Positions 1 to 8,770 of a stretch of 64,000 bases of DNA are shown here, piece after piece. This stretch comes from Neiella holothuriorum. Lineage in GTDB: Bacteria > Pseudomonadota > Gammaproteobacteria > Enterobacterales > Neiellaceae. Made by a program: the position numbers and the translations under genes. Location: NCBI RefSeq assembly GCF_019457915.1, contig NZ_JAHZSS010000024.1, positions 1 through 64,000 on the forward strand, given 5' to 3'. Numbering within the stretch: position 1 is the stretch's first letter; each line of letters starts with the position of its first letter. The notes beneath the pieces are model-generated. The model had not been told where the DNA came from. It ran no database searches and saw only the letters and a program-made list of their open reading frames with translations.

Positions 1-40
1 GAGTGCGCTTTGTTTTTGAAGGGATTCGCTTTTCCATCAT
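1..40 (-). CDS. 5' end of a gene running off the left edge, possibly an IS3-type transposase orfA
   Basis: Only the first 13 codons are in the window (MMEKRIPSKTKRT...). The start is supported by GGAG about four bases upstream of the first ATG. The very basic N terminus and the terminal-repeat-like sequence just upstream (51-77) suggest the first reading frame of an IS3-family transposase. Too little is visible to name the family firmly. Confidence 0.4.
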   Translation of the reverse strand, partial: MMEKRIPSKTKRT

Positions 41-50
41 AGGTCTCCAA

Positions 51-77
51 TGTGTAAACCTATTTCAGGACGGGACA
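51..77 (-). mobile_element. Putative terminal inverted repeat of an insertion sequence
   Basis: Read on the minus strand the segment begins TGTCCCGTCC and ends in ACACA, so it has the TG...CA ends typical of IS3-type termini. It lies about 10 bases upstream of a minus-strand start codon with a good ribosome-binding site. The partner repeat and the bulk of the element lie outside the window, and no target-site duplication can be checked. Confidence 0.35.
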
Positions 78-411
78 TGGGTAACAAAAAAGGCTAGGTA
101 ACATCTGATAAGTCGTGGTCAGCATGAATGCTGTAGCGAACAGCGAAAGGCTAAAAACGCGATCGCAACACACTTATAAGAAGGCGGATTTTGCCACCGT
201 CAGCTAGGAGAGCGTTGCTTGGCTGCGTTGCTAACTCGGTAGGCTAGGACCAGAGAAAGCACTGAATAGCAGTTAACATTCACTCAAGACGGCAGTTCAT
301 TCCGTGCCATAAAGAATACATGATTTGTGGGACCGGTTCCACGTGAGGGATGTGATTCGGCTATCATTATTTTGTTCTATAGCGGAAAAAATTAGTGGTC
401 AGAGTAGCTAC
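78..411. other. Intergenic region without a recognisable gene
   Basis: About 330 bases between the putative IS end and the accC terminator. All frames are interrupted by stops and I see no RNA gene, repeat or convincing promoter. In many gammaproteobacteria prmA, dusB or fis lies downstream of accC; none is visible here, so the IS may have interrupted or moved that neighbourhood (inference). Confidence 0.5.
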
Positions 412-444
412 AAAAAAAGCGCAGCTGGCATAGCAACTGCGCTT
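412..444 (-). terminator. Rho-independent terminator of the aroQ-accB-accC operon
   Basis: On the minus strand an 11-bp stem (AAGCGCAGTTG paired with CAGCTGCGCTT, one G-U pair) with a 6-base loop is followed by a run of T. It lies about 30 bases past the accC stop codon. Confidence 0.85.
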
Positions 445-473
445 GATTTAATTATGGAAAAGCCGGTTGATGA

Positions 474-1817
474 TTACTGCATACCGAGCTTTTTCTCCAA
501 ATAGTGGATGTTGGTACCACCATGCTGGAAATTTTCATCGGCTAGGATTTTCTGATGCAGTGGCGGATTGGTTTTGATGCCATCCACAACTAATTCACCT
601 AACGCATTGCGCATACGGGCGATCGCAACATCACGATTTTCGCCATAGGTGATCAGCTTGCCAATCATCGAATCATAATGCGGAGGTACCTTGTAGCCAG
701 AATAGATGTGCGAATCCCAACGGATGCCTAAACCACCCGGCGGGTGGAACCGCTCGATGGTACCCGGGGAAGGCACAAAAGTATCTGGATCTTCGGCATT
801 GATGCGGCACTCCATCGCGTGACCACTGAGCTTGATATCGTCTTGCTTAAACGATAACGGTTGGCCAGCAGCAATGCGCAGTTGTTCTTTAATCAAATCA
901 ACACCCGTTACCATTTCGGTAACAGGATGCTCAACCTGAATTCGAGTGTTCATCTCGATGAAATAGAACTCGCCATTCTCGTACAGGAACTCAAATGTGC
1001 CAGCGCCACGATAATCAATTTCAAGGCAAGCACGGCAACAGCGCTCACCAATAAACTTGCGCATTTCTTCAGTAATGCCCGGTGCTGGCGCTTCTTCAAT
1101 GACTTTCTGGTGGCGGCGTTGCATGGAGCAATCGCGTTCACCCAAGTGAATCGCACCGCCTTGACCATCGGCTAAAACTTGAACCTCAATATGACGTGGG
1201 TTTTCTAGGTATTTCTCCATGTAAACCATGTCGTTATTGAAGGCTGCACCGGCTTCTGCGCGGGTCATTTGGATGGATTGTAGTAACTCGTCTTCGGCAT
1301 GCACAACACGCATACCGCGACCGCCACCACCACCTGATGCCTTAATGATCACCGGATAACCGATGCGCTTGGCAATGGCGATGTTTTTAGCATCATCTTC
1401 GCCGAGCGGCCCATCAGAACCTGGCACACAAGGCACGCCGGCTTTCTTCATCGCCTTAATGGCTTCTACCTTGTCGCCCATCACGCGAATAGTGTCTGCT
1501 TTGGGGCCAATGAAAATAAAGCCGCTTTGTTCTACCTGTTCGGCAAAATCAGCGTTTTCAGATAAGAAACCGTAACCAGGGTGAATGGCTACCGCGCCAG
1601 TGACCTCCGCGGCCGCAATAATACGTGGCACATTGAGGTAACTTTTCATCGCTGCAGGTTCACCAATACAAACAGATTCGTCGGCCAGCAATACGTGTTT
1701 TAAATCGCGATCGGCGGTCGAATGGACCGCGACTGTCTTAATGCCGAGTTCTTTGCATGCACGCAATACGCGCAAGGCAATTTCACCTCGGTTTGCAATC
1801 ACTACTTTATCTAGCAT
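474..1817 (-). CDS. accC: Acetyl-CoA carboxylase, biotin carboxylase subunit AccC
   Basis: Catalyses ATP- and bicarbonate-dependent carboxylation of biotin on AccB, the first half-reaction of acetyl-CoA carboxylase in fatty acid synthesis. The 447-residue length is standard. An N-terminal nucleotide-binding-like domain ([13 protein letters not shown]) is followed by an ATP-grasp domain with the glycine-rich loop GGGGRGM near residue 165, [12 protein letters not shown] near 230, and the active-site segment [14 protein letters not shown] near 290. It is the last gene of aroQ-accB-accC, 11 bases after accB, and is followed by a terminator. Cytoplasmic. The identification is secure. Confidence 0.98.
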   Translation of the reverse strand: MLDKVVIANRGEIALRVLRACKELGIKTVAVHSTADRDLKHVLLADESVCIGEPAAMKSYLNVPRIIAAAEVTGAVAIHPGYGFLSENADFAEQVEQSGFIFIGPKADTIRVMGDKVEAIKAMKKAGVPCVPGSDGPLGEDDAKNIAIAKRIGYPVIIKASGGGGGRGMRVVHAEDELLQSIQMTRAEAGAAFNNDMVYMEKYLENPRHIEVQVLADGQGGAIHLGERDCSMQRRHQKVIEEAPAPGITEEMRKFIGERCCRACLEIDYRGAGTFEFLYENGEFYFIEMNTRIQVEHPVTEMVTGVDLIKEQLRIAAGQPLSFKQDDIKLSGHAMECRINAEDPDTFVPSPGTIERFHPPGGLGIRWDSHIYSGYKVPPHYDSMIGKLITYGENRDVAIARMRNALGELVVDGIKTNPPLHQKILADENFQHGGTNIHYLEKKLGMQ

Positions 1818-1828
1818 GACAGACTCGC

Positions 1829-2275
1829 TTATTCGATGATGATGAGAGGTTCGTCGAACTCAACTGACTGTCCGTCTTCAACCAGAATGGCTTTCACCAC
1901 GCCTGTTTTGTCTGATTCGATTTGGTTCATCATCTTCATCGCTTCGATGATGCAAAGGGTTTCGCCGGCGCTTACTGATTGACCAACTTCCACGAACGGC
2001 GCTGCGCCCGGAGCTGGTGAGCGATAAAAAGAACCTACCATCGGTGATTTCAGGGCGTGGCCAGATGCTTCCGGTGCTGCCGCTTCAGGGGCTGCTGCAA
2101 CCGGAGCAGGTGCCGCAACGACTGGAGCTGCCGCAATAGGGGCCGCTACTGGTGCTGCAGCAACAACGCCGCCGCACGTGATGCGAACTGACTCTTCACC
2201 TTCGGTGATCTCAAGTTCTGAAATGCCGGACTCTTCTACCAGTTCAATCAGTTTCTTAAGTTTGCGAATATCCAT
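1829..2275 (-). CDS. accB: Biotin carboxyl carrier protein AccB
   Basis: Carries the biotin that shuttles CO2 from AccC to the carboxyltransferase AccAD. At 148 residues it has the usual layout: an N-terminal helical region, a flexible Ala/Pro-rich linker around residues 38-70, and a C-terminal biotinyl domain. The biotinylation motif EAMKMMNQ puts the modified lysine at residue 114. It lies 23 bases after aroQ and 11 bases before accC, so the three are probably co-transcribed and AccB/AccC levels coupled. Confidence 0.98.
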   Translation of the reverse strand: MDIRKLKKLIELVEESGISELEITEGEESVRITCGGVVAAAPVAAPIAAAPVVAAPAPVAAAPEAAAPEASGHALKSPMVGSFYRSPAPGAAPFVEVGQSVSAGETLCIIEAMKMMNQIESDKTGVVKAILVEDGQSVEFDEPLIIIE

Positions 2276-2298
2276 AGTGTAGGGATCTCTTTTTGTAA

Positions 2299-2760
2299 TT
2301 AGTTTGTCGGGTTGTTCGATGACAACTGCTGGAAGGCAGCCAACATCGCGAGTTCATAACCAATAGGGCCCAAGCCACAAATGACGCCTTGTGCCACATC
2401 GGAAAAATAAGAGTGTTGTCGGAATGATTCACGGGCATGAACATTCGACAAATGAATTTCAATAAATGGAATCGCCACCGCTAACAACGCATCGCGCAGC
2501 GCCACACTGGTGTGGGTAAATGCGGCAGGGTTGATCAGAATAAAATCTACCTGACCTTGGGCGGCATGCACCGCGTCAATTAACTCGGCTTCAGCGTTGC
2601 TCTGCAGGTGCTCAATAGCAACATCGTATTTACCAGCCAAATCTTTTAGTTGCTCGATAATAGAGGCGAGCGTTTGATGCCCATACTTATCTGGCTCTCG
2701 AGTGCCCAGTAAATTCAGATTGGGACCGTTTAGTACCAGAATTCGGTATTTGTTAGGCAT
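2299..2760 (-). CDS. aroQ: Type II 3-dehydroquinate dehydratase AroQ
   Basis: Converts 3-dehydroquinate to 3-dehydroshikimate in the shikimate pathway. The 153-residue length is typical of the type II (dodecameric) enzyme. Visible motifs are [13 protein letters not shown] with the flexible lid and catalytic tyrosine in PDKYG, the substrate-binding [10 protein letters not shown], and the catalytic histidine segment EIHLSN. It is the first gene of the aroQ-accB-accC operon, an arrangement common in gammaproteobacteria although the pathways differ. Confidence 0.97.
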   Translation of the reverse strand: MPNKYRILVLNGPNLNLLGTREPDKYGHQTLASIIEQLKDLAGKYDVAIEHLQSNAEAELIDAVHAAQGQVDFILINPAAFTHTSVALRDALLAVAIPFIEIHLSNVHARESFRQHSYFSDVAQGVICGLGPIGYELAMLAAFQQLSSNNPTN

Positions 2761-3029
2761 TAGGCAGGCATCCTCGGCAAAAAAGTTGTTAATTGTTGTT
2801 AACGTCTCGTTAGATGTTAAATCTTACGAAAAGTTCCACCGAATAGTCGGCAGATTTCAATTTCTGCGATGATAATGGAAAATCGCACCCGTTCGCAGCT
2901 TTTTTCTGGTCTAATCTCCGAAAATCTGTGAGGCAGCGTACAACTTATGGTCGCTAAGGGAGCTTCATGTAGGCATTTGCTGCCCGATTTGACCTCCAAG
3001 TGTAGGCCAAATCGGCTATTTCGGTAGCT

Positions 3030-4802
3030 TTACTGGGCGGTAGATTGAATGTGAAGGATAAAAGGGGCGGGTTTTAGAAAGCCGGCGATTCGAAACTCAA
3101 CCAGCTCGTCACCATTCGCTGAAAATAATAACAAGCTTGGTAAACCAAGAATGTTGTAGTGCTCAAGCAGTTCAATGTCCTGCAGTGTTGAAGCCGTGAC
3201 ATCGATGCGTATCAAACGCCAATCGGCCAATTCTGCGCGCACATTAGGATCGGGAAAGGTGTACTTATCAAATTCTTTACAGGCAACGCACCAGTCTGCG
3301 TAAAAGTCGACAAGGGCAGGCTGCCCCGCCCGTTTTGCCGCCGCTAGTTGCTCAGCCAGTTCTGCTTGATTAGTGACGGTTATAAACCCCAGCTCATCTT
3401 TGCTGATATTTTGGTTTGGCGTAATCGATGACGGCAATACCTGCATCGCGAAGTAACTTGCGCCAGCCAATGTGATGATCGCCAGGGCATAACCCAAGGT
3501 TCCAATGATCGGACGCGTGACTTGGCGCAATGCAAACAATAAATAGCTGGCCGTGATCAGCAGTAGTAGCGCCCATAACGCTGCCGAAGCGGGCTCCGGT
3601 ATCATTCGCTCAAGCAAGAACACTGGCACCGCTAGCGTCATGAAGCCCAACAAGTGCTTGACCACATTCATCCACTGGCCACTTTTAGGCAGCAATTTAG
3701 CGCCAACGGTTCCAACCACCAATAAAGGCAAGCCCATGCCGAGCGACAATAGATACAAGGCGCTGCCGCCAAACAACAAATCACCGCTTTGCCCTACGTA
3801 GAGCAGCGCGGCAGACAATGGGGCTGTGGTGCAAGGCGATGCCACTAAACCGGCAATCACACCTAAGCCAAAAACGGGGCCGAACTTACCACCTTCCATG
3901 CCCTCACTGGTCTGTTGCAAACGATCGCGCAAGCTGGCCGGTAGCTGTAGGTTAAAGACGCCAAACATCGACAACGCGAGTAATCCAAACAGCAGGCTCA
4001 GGCCAATCAATACCGCCGGGTGTTGAAATGCTGCTTGTAGTTGCATGCCAAATGACGCCACCAATAATCCCAGTAAGGTATACGTGAGCGCCATGCCCTG
4101 CACATAAGTAAAGCTAAGAGCAAAGGCTTGTGATTTGGAAGCCTGTTTATTGCCGGCGATGACGCTCGACAAAATTGGGTACATGGGAAATACACACGGC
4201 GTAAAAGCTAAACCCAAGCCAAGTAAAAAGAACAATCCAAGTGTGGCAACGTTGCTGTCGGTGGCGAGAGAATCGGCCAAACTTGCTTGGCTAGCAGATG
4301 CCGCAGCGGTGCTTGATAGGGTTGCCGGCAACGATATTTTTTGCTTCGTGGGTGGGTAGCACAAACCGGCTTCAGCACAGCCCATATAGGTGACGGTTAG
4401 GGCGGAACTATTTTGAGCGGTGTAGGTGAGTGGTACCGTCAAGCTATGGTAGTAAACGTCGGTTATGCCAAAGAACTCGTCCTCGTGAGGTTTGGCAGGA
4501 GGCAGGGTAGCCGGGGTAATGATCTGGCCATTTAATTCGAACTTTAGCTTTTCTTTGTAGAGATAATAGCCATCTTCAATTTGCCAAAACACCTCGAGCT
4601 TGCCGGGCTCAATGACATCGTACGCAAACACAAACGCTTTCTCTTCTGGCAGAAACTCTGGCGTGTCCTGCAGAAATGACAGCGAATTTGCCCAACTATT
4701 AAAGCTTAACAGTGTTAAACAAAGGGAGGCTAAGAGCACTCGCCACCACGACTTTGGCATTTGGTGTGTTACTGCTTTTATGAACATTCGTTTATTACCC
4801 AC
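3030..4802 (-). CDS. dsbD: Thiol:disulfide interchange protein DsbD
   Basis: Passes electrons from cytoplasmic thioredoxin across the inner membrane to periplasmic DsbC/DsbE-type proteins. Domains in order: a signal segment ending near residue 39, a periplasmic alpha domain (to about 165) with a cysteine pair in GCAEAGLC, a membrane domain (about 190-460) with the redox cysteines in TPCVFP and SPCTTAP, and a C-terminal thioredoxin domain with DWCVACK. The 590-residue length is normal. The start overlaps the end of cutA by 25 bases, so cutA-dsbD form one transcript. Internal ATGs at residues 6 and 15 are alternative starts. Confidence 0.96.
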   Translation of the reverse strand: MGNKRMFIKAVTHQMPKSWWRVLLASLCLTLLSFNSWANSLSFLQDTPEFLPEEKAFVFAYDVIEPGKLEVFWQIEDGYYLYKEKLKFELNGQIITPATLPPAKPHEDEFFGITDVYYHSLTVPLTYTAQNSSALTVTYMGCAEAGLCYPPTKQKISLPATLSSTAAASASQASLADSLATDSNVATLGLFFLLGLGLAFTPCVFPMYPILSSVIAGNKQASKSQAFALSFTYVQGMALTYTLLGLLVASFGMQLQAAFQHPAVLIGLSLLFGLLALSMFGVFNLQLPASLRDRLQQTSEGMEGGKFGPVFGLGVIAGLVASPCTTAPLSAALLYVGQSGDLLFGGSALYLLSLGMGLPLLVVGTVGAKLLPKSGQWMNVVKHLLGFMTLAVPVFLLERMIPEPASAALWALLLLITASYLLFALRQVTRPIIGTLGYALAIITLAGASYFAMQVLPSSITPNQNISKDELGFITVTNQAELAEQLAAAKRAGQPALVDFYADWCVACKEFDKYTFPDPNVRAELADWRLIRIDVTASTLQDIELLEHYNILGLPSLLLFSANGDELVEFRIAGFLKPAPFILHIQSTAQ

Positions 4803-5116
4803 TGGCGATATGTTTGGCTGGCGTCATCCGCTGTCAATACGACAAGCTCTGGCGTGTCATAAGGATGGTGCTGCTCGAGCCAAGCCATCGCATCGATGAC
4901 TTTTTCACTACTGGTTTTAATGACCAACTGAACTTCTGGATCATGACAAACTTTTTGTTGCCAACGATACCAGCTTTGCATCTGCGGGAGAACGTTAATG
5001 CAAGCTGCAAGTCGTTGAGCTAACAACCCATTTGCTAATGTCGCGGCCTGTTGCTGATCGGCGCAGGTCGTTAGCAGGATTTTCAGCTGGGAGTTAGCTT
5101 GGGAGTTTGACGTCAT
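4778..5116 (-). CDS. cutA: Divalent-cation tolerance protein CutA
   Basis: Small trimeric cytoplasmic protein of the CutA1 family. It was named from copper tolerance in E. coli, but its biochemical role remains uncertain. The 112 residues carry the family motifs ITTCADQQQAATLANGLL near the N terminus, RLAACINVLP and SWYRWQQKV in the centre, and HPYDTPELV towards the C terminus. It overlaps dsbD, and the cutA-dsbD pairing is conserved in gammaproteobacteria. Confidence 0.95.
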   Translation of the reverse strand: MTSNSQANSQLKILLTTCADQQQAATLANGLLAQRLAACINVLPQMQSWYRWQQKVCHDPEVQLVIKTSSEKVIDAMAWLEQHHPYDTPELVVLTADDASQTYRQWVINECS

Positions 5117-5243
5117 TACCGTGCAACCTTACGTTGGATTTGTGGTCTGAGAGACCATACTAAAGCGGTCACTAAGGTGTAGGCTTGAAAAGTAGCCAAC
5201 CCAACCGCATGTAATAAGTTCACCTAATTATTGGAGCAAGACC

Positions 5244-5723
5244 TTGCCATTTCTTTTGTTGATTTTGCTGGTGCCAGTCATCGAGTTAACCGTATTGGTT
5301 CAGGTTGGCAGCCAAATCGGCGCACTCGGCGCCATCGGCCTGACCATTCTGACTGCCATTGTTGGGCTGTCGTTGGTTAGGAGTCAAGGTCTAAGCGTGA
5401 TGCAGCGTGCTCAACAAAATATGGCGCAAGGGCAGAATACGGCACCGGAAGTCGTGGAAGGAGGCATGCTGGCATTTGCTGGGTTGTGCTTATTGATCCC
5501 TGGCTTTATTACCGATGCACTCGGCGCTTTACTCTTGCTGCCGCCACTGCGTAAGCAATTTGCCAAGTCCGTGTTGAGCTCGCGGGTTATTCGTTTCGGT
5601 GGTGTTGGCGGTCATGGTTCATTTCAGCAAGGGCCGTTTCAAAGCCGCCCGAATGACTCTCAAACGGGCAACACCATTGATGGTGAATATGAACGTAAAG
5701 ATGATAACGACCGCTTAAACTAA
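5244..5723 (+). CDS. fxsA: FxsA family membrane protein
   Basis: Inner-membrane protein of the FxsA family; overexpressed E. coli FxsA relieves exclusion of phage T7 by the F plasmid. The 159 residues begin with hydrophobic helices (PFLLLILLVPVIELTVLVQV) and a glycine-rich stretch, and end in a polar cytoplasmic tail. The start codon is TTG with GGAG 8 bases upstream. It diverges from cutA-dsbD. In E. coli fxsA also lies between groESL and cutA-dsbD. Confidence 0.9.
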   Translation: MPFLLLILLVPVIELTVLVQVGSQIGALGAIGLTILTAIVGLSLVRSQGLSVMQRAQQNMAQGQNTAPEVVEGGMLAFAGLCLLIPGFITDALGALLLLPPLRKQFAKSVLSSRVIRFGGVGGHGSFQQGPFQSRPNDSQTGNTIDGEYERKDDNDRLN

Positions 5724-5911
5724 CGGAATCATGCGACCGAGATCGTCGGTCGCCTACCTTGCTCTGCCTATTCTCACCTTGTCTTGTAAGACCTTTCCCT
5801 TTCAAACCGTTGCTAGATCACTGTTGCTGGCTTTAGCCCTCGTGCTGCAATCAAAGATGTGTAAAATTCCTTGCATTCAATGAAAACAAGAAAAGATGAA
5901 AGGGAAAAAAC

Positions 5912-7024
5912 ATGCTATCTAGAGATCGAGGCCAGCAGCACAAGGTCTATATTCCATCGAACGCACGCGAAAACCAGTACCTACTGGCTAAATTTGAGCT
6001 AACCGATGAATTGTTGGCGGCCTTTTCGCAACAGGGAGCTGACGATTCAGACTCTCCTTACTCTTACTGCTATCAGCAACTGGCCAATTTGTTTTTCGAT
6101 GTATGCGACAAACATGGCCTTGATGCAGGCCAGTTCATTGCCAACGATAAGTTTCTTCGCGTTCGTTACTGCCCTGAAATGTTCACCGTTGAATCAGAGC
6201 AACAGCTGACGTTCTTATACAGCCCGAAATACCACACCGGTAGTCGCGCTTTTTTCGATGGCAATGAACGCGTTCGTAAAATCAAATTATTGTTCTTAGC
6301 AACTGGCCCTGAGCTGCGCCATTACTCGGCTAAATTCCACACCCAAGTGACCGAAGCGGTAAAAGAATACGCGCAGTTACTTGAGCTGGCCTCAGGTGCT
6401 ATTCGCCTTTGCGATCATCAACACCTGACCTACGACTTATTCGCCAAAGAAAAAGGCGTTGAAGGTGTGCAGGCGCATAAATTGCGTTCCATTGCGAATC
6501 GTTTCCGCGCCCATGATGTGGAAATTGATGAAAATGAATTGGACTCGCAAACCTATGCGGTGGTTAACCTGCATGTGAATAAGCGAGTGCAAAAATTAGT
6601 AGCTGCCGATAAATCATCAGATTGGCCGTATTTAGAGTTGTACAAGCACTTGTATGAAACCTTTGTTGCGAGTGCCAAAGCCGCCGGCTTAGAGCGCGGC
6701 ATTATGACTGCCAATGATCGCACGCCGGTTGTACGCAGTAAGGTTGATAGCCACATCTCTGAAAATGGTGAACTACAAACCATCGACTTTAACGAAAAAG
6801 ATCCAATCAATGGTTTTGATTGTTACTTCGCTAAAGGCAACTTGGTGGATGCCATTCAGTTCATTATGATCGCGTCAAAAGGTGATAAAACGAGCTACGG
6901 CTACGGTAAATTCATCAGTGACGTACACCAAGCCATGCGTGATTTCGCTGACCGTATTGATCATGATGAGAAGCGAGAAAACCTATCCATGCGCGTTCAT
7001 CAACACATTGGCGGTCATATTTAA
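5912..7024 (+). CDS. DUF3083-like protein of unknown function
   Basis: A soluble-looking 370-residue protein without signal peptide or membrane segments. The N terminus (QHKVYIPSNARENQYLLA) and the internal segments NDKFLRVRYCPEM and DHQHLTYDLFAKEKG resemble, from memory, the DUF3083 family of Shewanella and relatives, which has no assigned function. It sits downstream of fxsA and is closed by a strong terminator, so it is probably monocistronic. The start ATG follows AAAGGGAAAAAAC, a usable ribosome-binding site. Family assignment is moderate; function unknown. Confidence 0.75.
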   Translation: MLSRDRGQQHKVYIPSNARENQYLLAKFELTDELLAAFSQQGADDSDSPYSYCYQQLANLFFDVCDKHGLDAGQFIANDKFLRVRYCPEMFTVESEQQLTFLYSPKYHTGSRAFFDGNERVRKIKLLFLATGPELRHYSAKFHTQVTEAVKEYAQLLELASGAIRLCDHQHLTYDLFAKEKGVEGVQAHKLRSIANRFRAHDVEIDENELDSQTYAVVNLHVNKRVQKLVAADKSSDWPYLELYKHLYETFVASAKAAGLERGIMTANDRTPVVRSKVDSHISENGELQTIDFNEKDPINGFDCYFAKGNLVDAIQFIMIASKGDKTSYGYGKFISDVHQAMRDFADRIDHDEKRENLSMRVHQHIGGHI

Positions 7025-7049
7025 CACTCCTCGGCTCAATAACGCCCCC

Positions 7050-7081
7050 AAAAAACCAGCGATTTGTTCGCTGGTTTTTTA
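7050..7081 (+). terminator. Rho-independent terminator after the DUF3083-like gene
   Basis: Perfect stem ACCAGCGA/TCGCTGGT with a 5-base loop, flanked by A-rich and T-rich arms (six T). The symmetry makes it able to work on both strands. It starts 26 bases after the stop codon. Confidence 0.9.
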
Positions 7082-7186
7082 TTGGGCTTTTGGAAGAAAA
7101 TCCGGCCCAAACAGTATGGTTATGGTTCAGGAATTCGTCGTTCAGGACGGCAGCCCCAAACGAGCTGTACCTTGTCACCATTTTTC

Positions 7187-7221
<35 letters not shown>

Positions 7222-7450
7222 GTAATATTTGCTGTTGTTTGCCTGCCAGTACGTTACTCGAACGCCTACGTCACAAAATCATTCACAATTTTCGATCCAG
7301 TGGACAAAAGTCCTAACCGCTGTAATTAGTCGAACGATCGTCAATAACGCCCTGTTTACGCTAATGGCTCAGGGTTTTGCCAATGGCTCCCATGATATTG
7401 GCAAAGCTATTTCTGACAAATCACACGTTAGCTACAGGACCTCATAAACC

Positions 7451-8656
7451 ATGGAAACGCGAATTGCAGGTGAGTCGAAACGGATTCAATTGCTCGATAT
7501 TTTAAGAGGCTTTGCGTTGCTTCTTATCGTCATCATCCACTATGTGGAGCACTTTGATTTTTTTGCCCCTGCGCAACAGGGGCTCATATTTTCTAGCCAA
7601 ACCGATCAACTGGTCATGAACGGCGTCTTTGCGCTTGTGAGTGGCAAAGCCTACGCCATTTTTGCATTGTTGTTTGGCTACAGTTGTTTTATCCAAATTA
7701 ATCGGAAAGCACGAGCAGGTGTCGACTTCAGAGGGCGATACCTTTGGCGTTTATGTATTTTATTTGCGATCGGCTTTGCGCATTCATTGGTTTATAAGGG
7801 AGATATTCTTCACCTTTATGCGGCGCTCGGGCTCGTCCTCATTGGCCTCTATCACGTCAATAGCAAGGTTCTGATAGTTATCTGCGTACTTTTAGCTTTG
7901 CAGATCCCCTCTATTTATCAGCTTACTCAAGCAGTTATCGATTCAACTTATGACTATCAAGAAACCTTTGGCATGGGCATTTGGCACCTCGTTGATCAAA
8001 CCTATGCAACCGGAACGTTAGCCGATGTGATGAATTTTAATCTTTGGCAAGGCAGAACCACGGTGCTCGGCTGGACCTTTTATAATGGTCGCTACCTGCA
8101 GCTTGTGTCGTTGTTTATTTTGGGATTGGTGCTGGCTCGCTATCAGTTCTTTGAAACGATTTTGCAGCGCAAAAAGGCTATTCCTATCTTTCTAGTCGGA
8201 TGCGCTTGCGCCATGGTTGCGTTGATGGTTCTGATGTCGTTTGTGACCGATGGCCTAACCGCGCAGCAAGCTAAGCACCTAAACCTAATTCTTGGCTCTT
8301 ATTACAACTTGGCATTTACAGGCGTTATTTGTGCGTCGCTGATTTACCTCTATTTGCAGTTTGGCACCAATAAGGTACATGAGTTGCTGGCTGCATATGG
8401 GCGCATGAGCCTGACCAACTACTTAGCGCAAGCGCTGTTTGGGGTTTGGTTCTTCTATGGTTTTGGTTTGGCCATGTACCAATACATGGGCGCGACAATG
8501 AGTTTGATACTTGGGGTGCTGGTGTTTAGTGCGCAAGCTTACTTTAGTCTTTGGTGGCAGCGCCGCTACCGACATGGGCCGGTTGAATGGCTCTGGCGCT
8601 CACTCACCTATATTGGTCACGACAGCAACGTCAAAAAACTGGTGCTGAGCAAGTAA
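7451..8656 (+). CDS. DUF418 family (YeiB-like) membrane protein
   Basis: A 401-residue polytopic inner-membrane protein with about eight to ten hydrophobic helices. The start RIQLLDILRGFALLLIV is the characteristic LDxLRGFAL motif of heparan-alpha-glucosaminide acetyltransferase-like and DUF418/YeiB proteins. A C-terminal DUF418-type region includes GRMSLTNYLAQ near residue 320 and ends with SLWWQRRYRHGPVEWLWR. These families are thought to transport or acylate substrates, but the substrate is unknown here. Followed by a bidirectional terminator shared with the convergent alginate lyase gene. Confidence 0.88.
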   Translation: METRIAGESKRIQLLDILRGFALLLIVIIHYVEHFDFFAPAQQGLIFSSQTDQLVMNGVFALVSGKAYAIFALLFGYSCFIQINRKARAGVDFRGRYLWRLCILFAIGFAHSLVYKGDILHLYAALGLVLIGLYHVNSKVLIVICVLLALQIPSIYQLTQAVIDSTYDYQETFGMGIWHLVDQTYATGTLADVMNFNLWQGRTTVLGWTFYNGRYLQLVSLFILGLVLARYQFFETILQRKKAIPIFLVGCACAMVALMVLMSFVTDGLTAQQAKHLNLILGSYYNLAFTGVICASLIYLYLQFGTNKVHELLAAYGRMSLTNYLAQALFGVWFFYGFGLAMYQYMGATMSLILGVLVFSAQAYFSLWWQRRYRHGPVEWLWRSLTYIGHDSNVKKLVLSK

Positions 8657-8713
8657 GTGTTTCGTTGATGTTCATTTGCAGACAAGCCAAATGAAGTAGA
8701 ACGCTTGCCAATG

Positions 8714-8743
8714 AAAAAGCCAGTGAGATGTCACTGGCTTTTT
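8714..8743 (+). terminator. Bidirectional terminator between the DUF418 and alginate lyase genes
   Basis: Perfect 13-bp stem (AAAAAGCCAGTGA with TCACTGGCTTTTT) and a 4-base GATG loop, with A and T runs on the two sides. It lies between two convergent genes and can terminate both. Confidence 0.92.
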
Positions 8744-8770
8744 CCGCACGTTGAAGGCTCGCGGCATTCA

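Noticed and set aside
2817-2999. A 60-codon minus-strand frame between aroQ and dsbD
   Set aside because: Low-information product and no ribosome-binding site; more likely the promoter region of aroQ.
7229-7447. A 72-codon plus-strand frame before the DUF418 gene
   Set aside because: No ribosome-binding site, no recognisable sequence, and it starts right after the tetranucleotide repeat.
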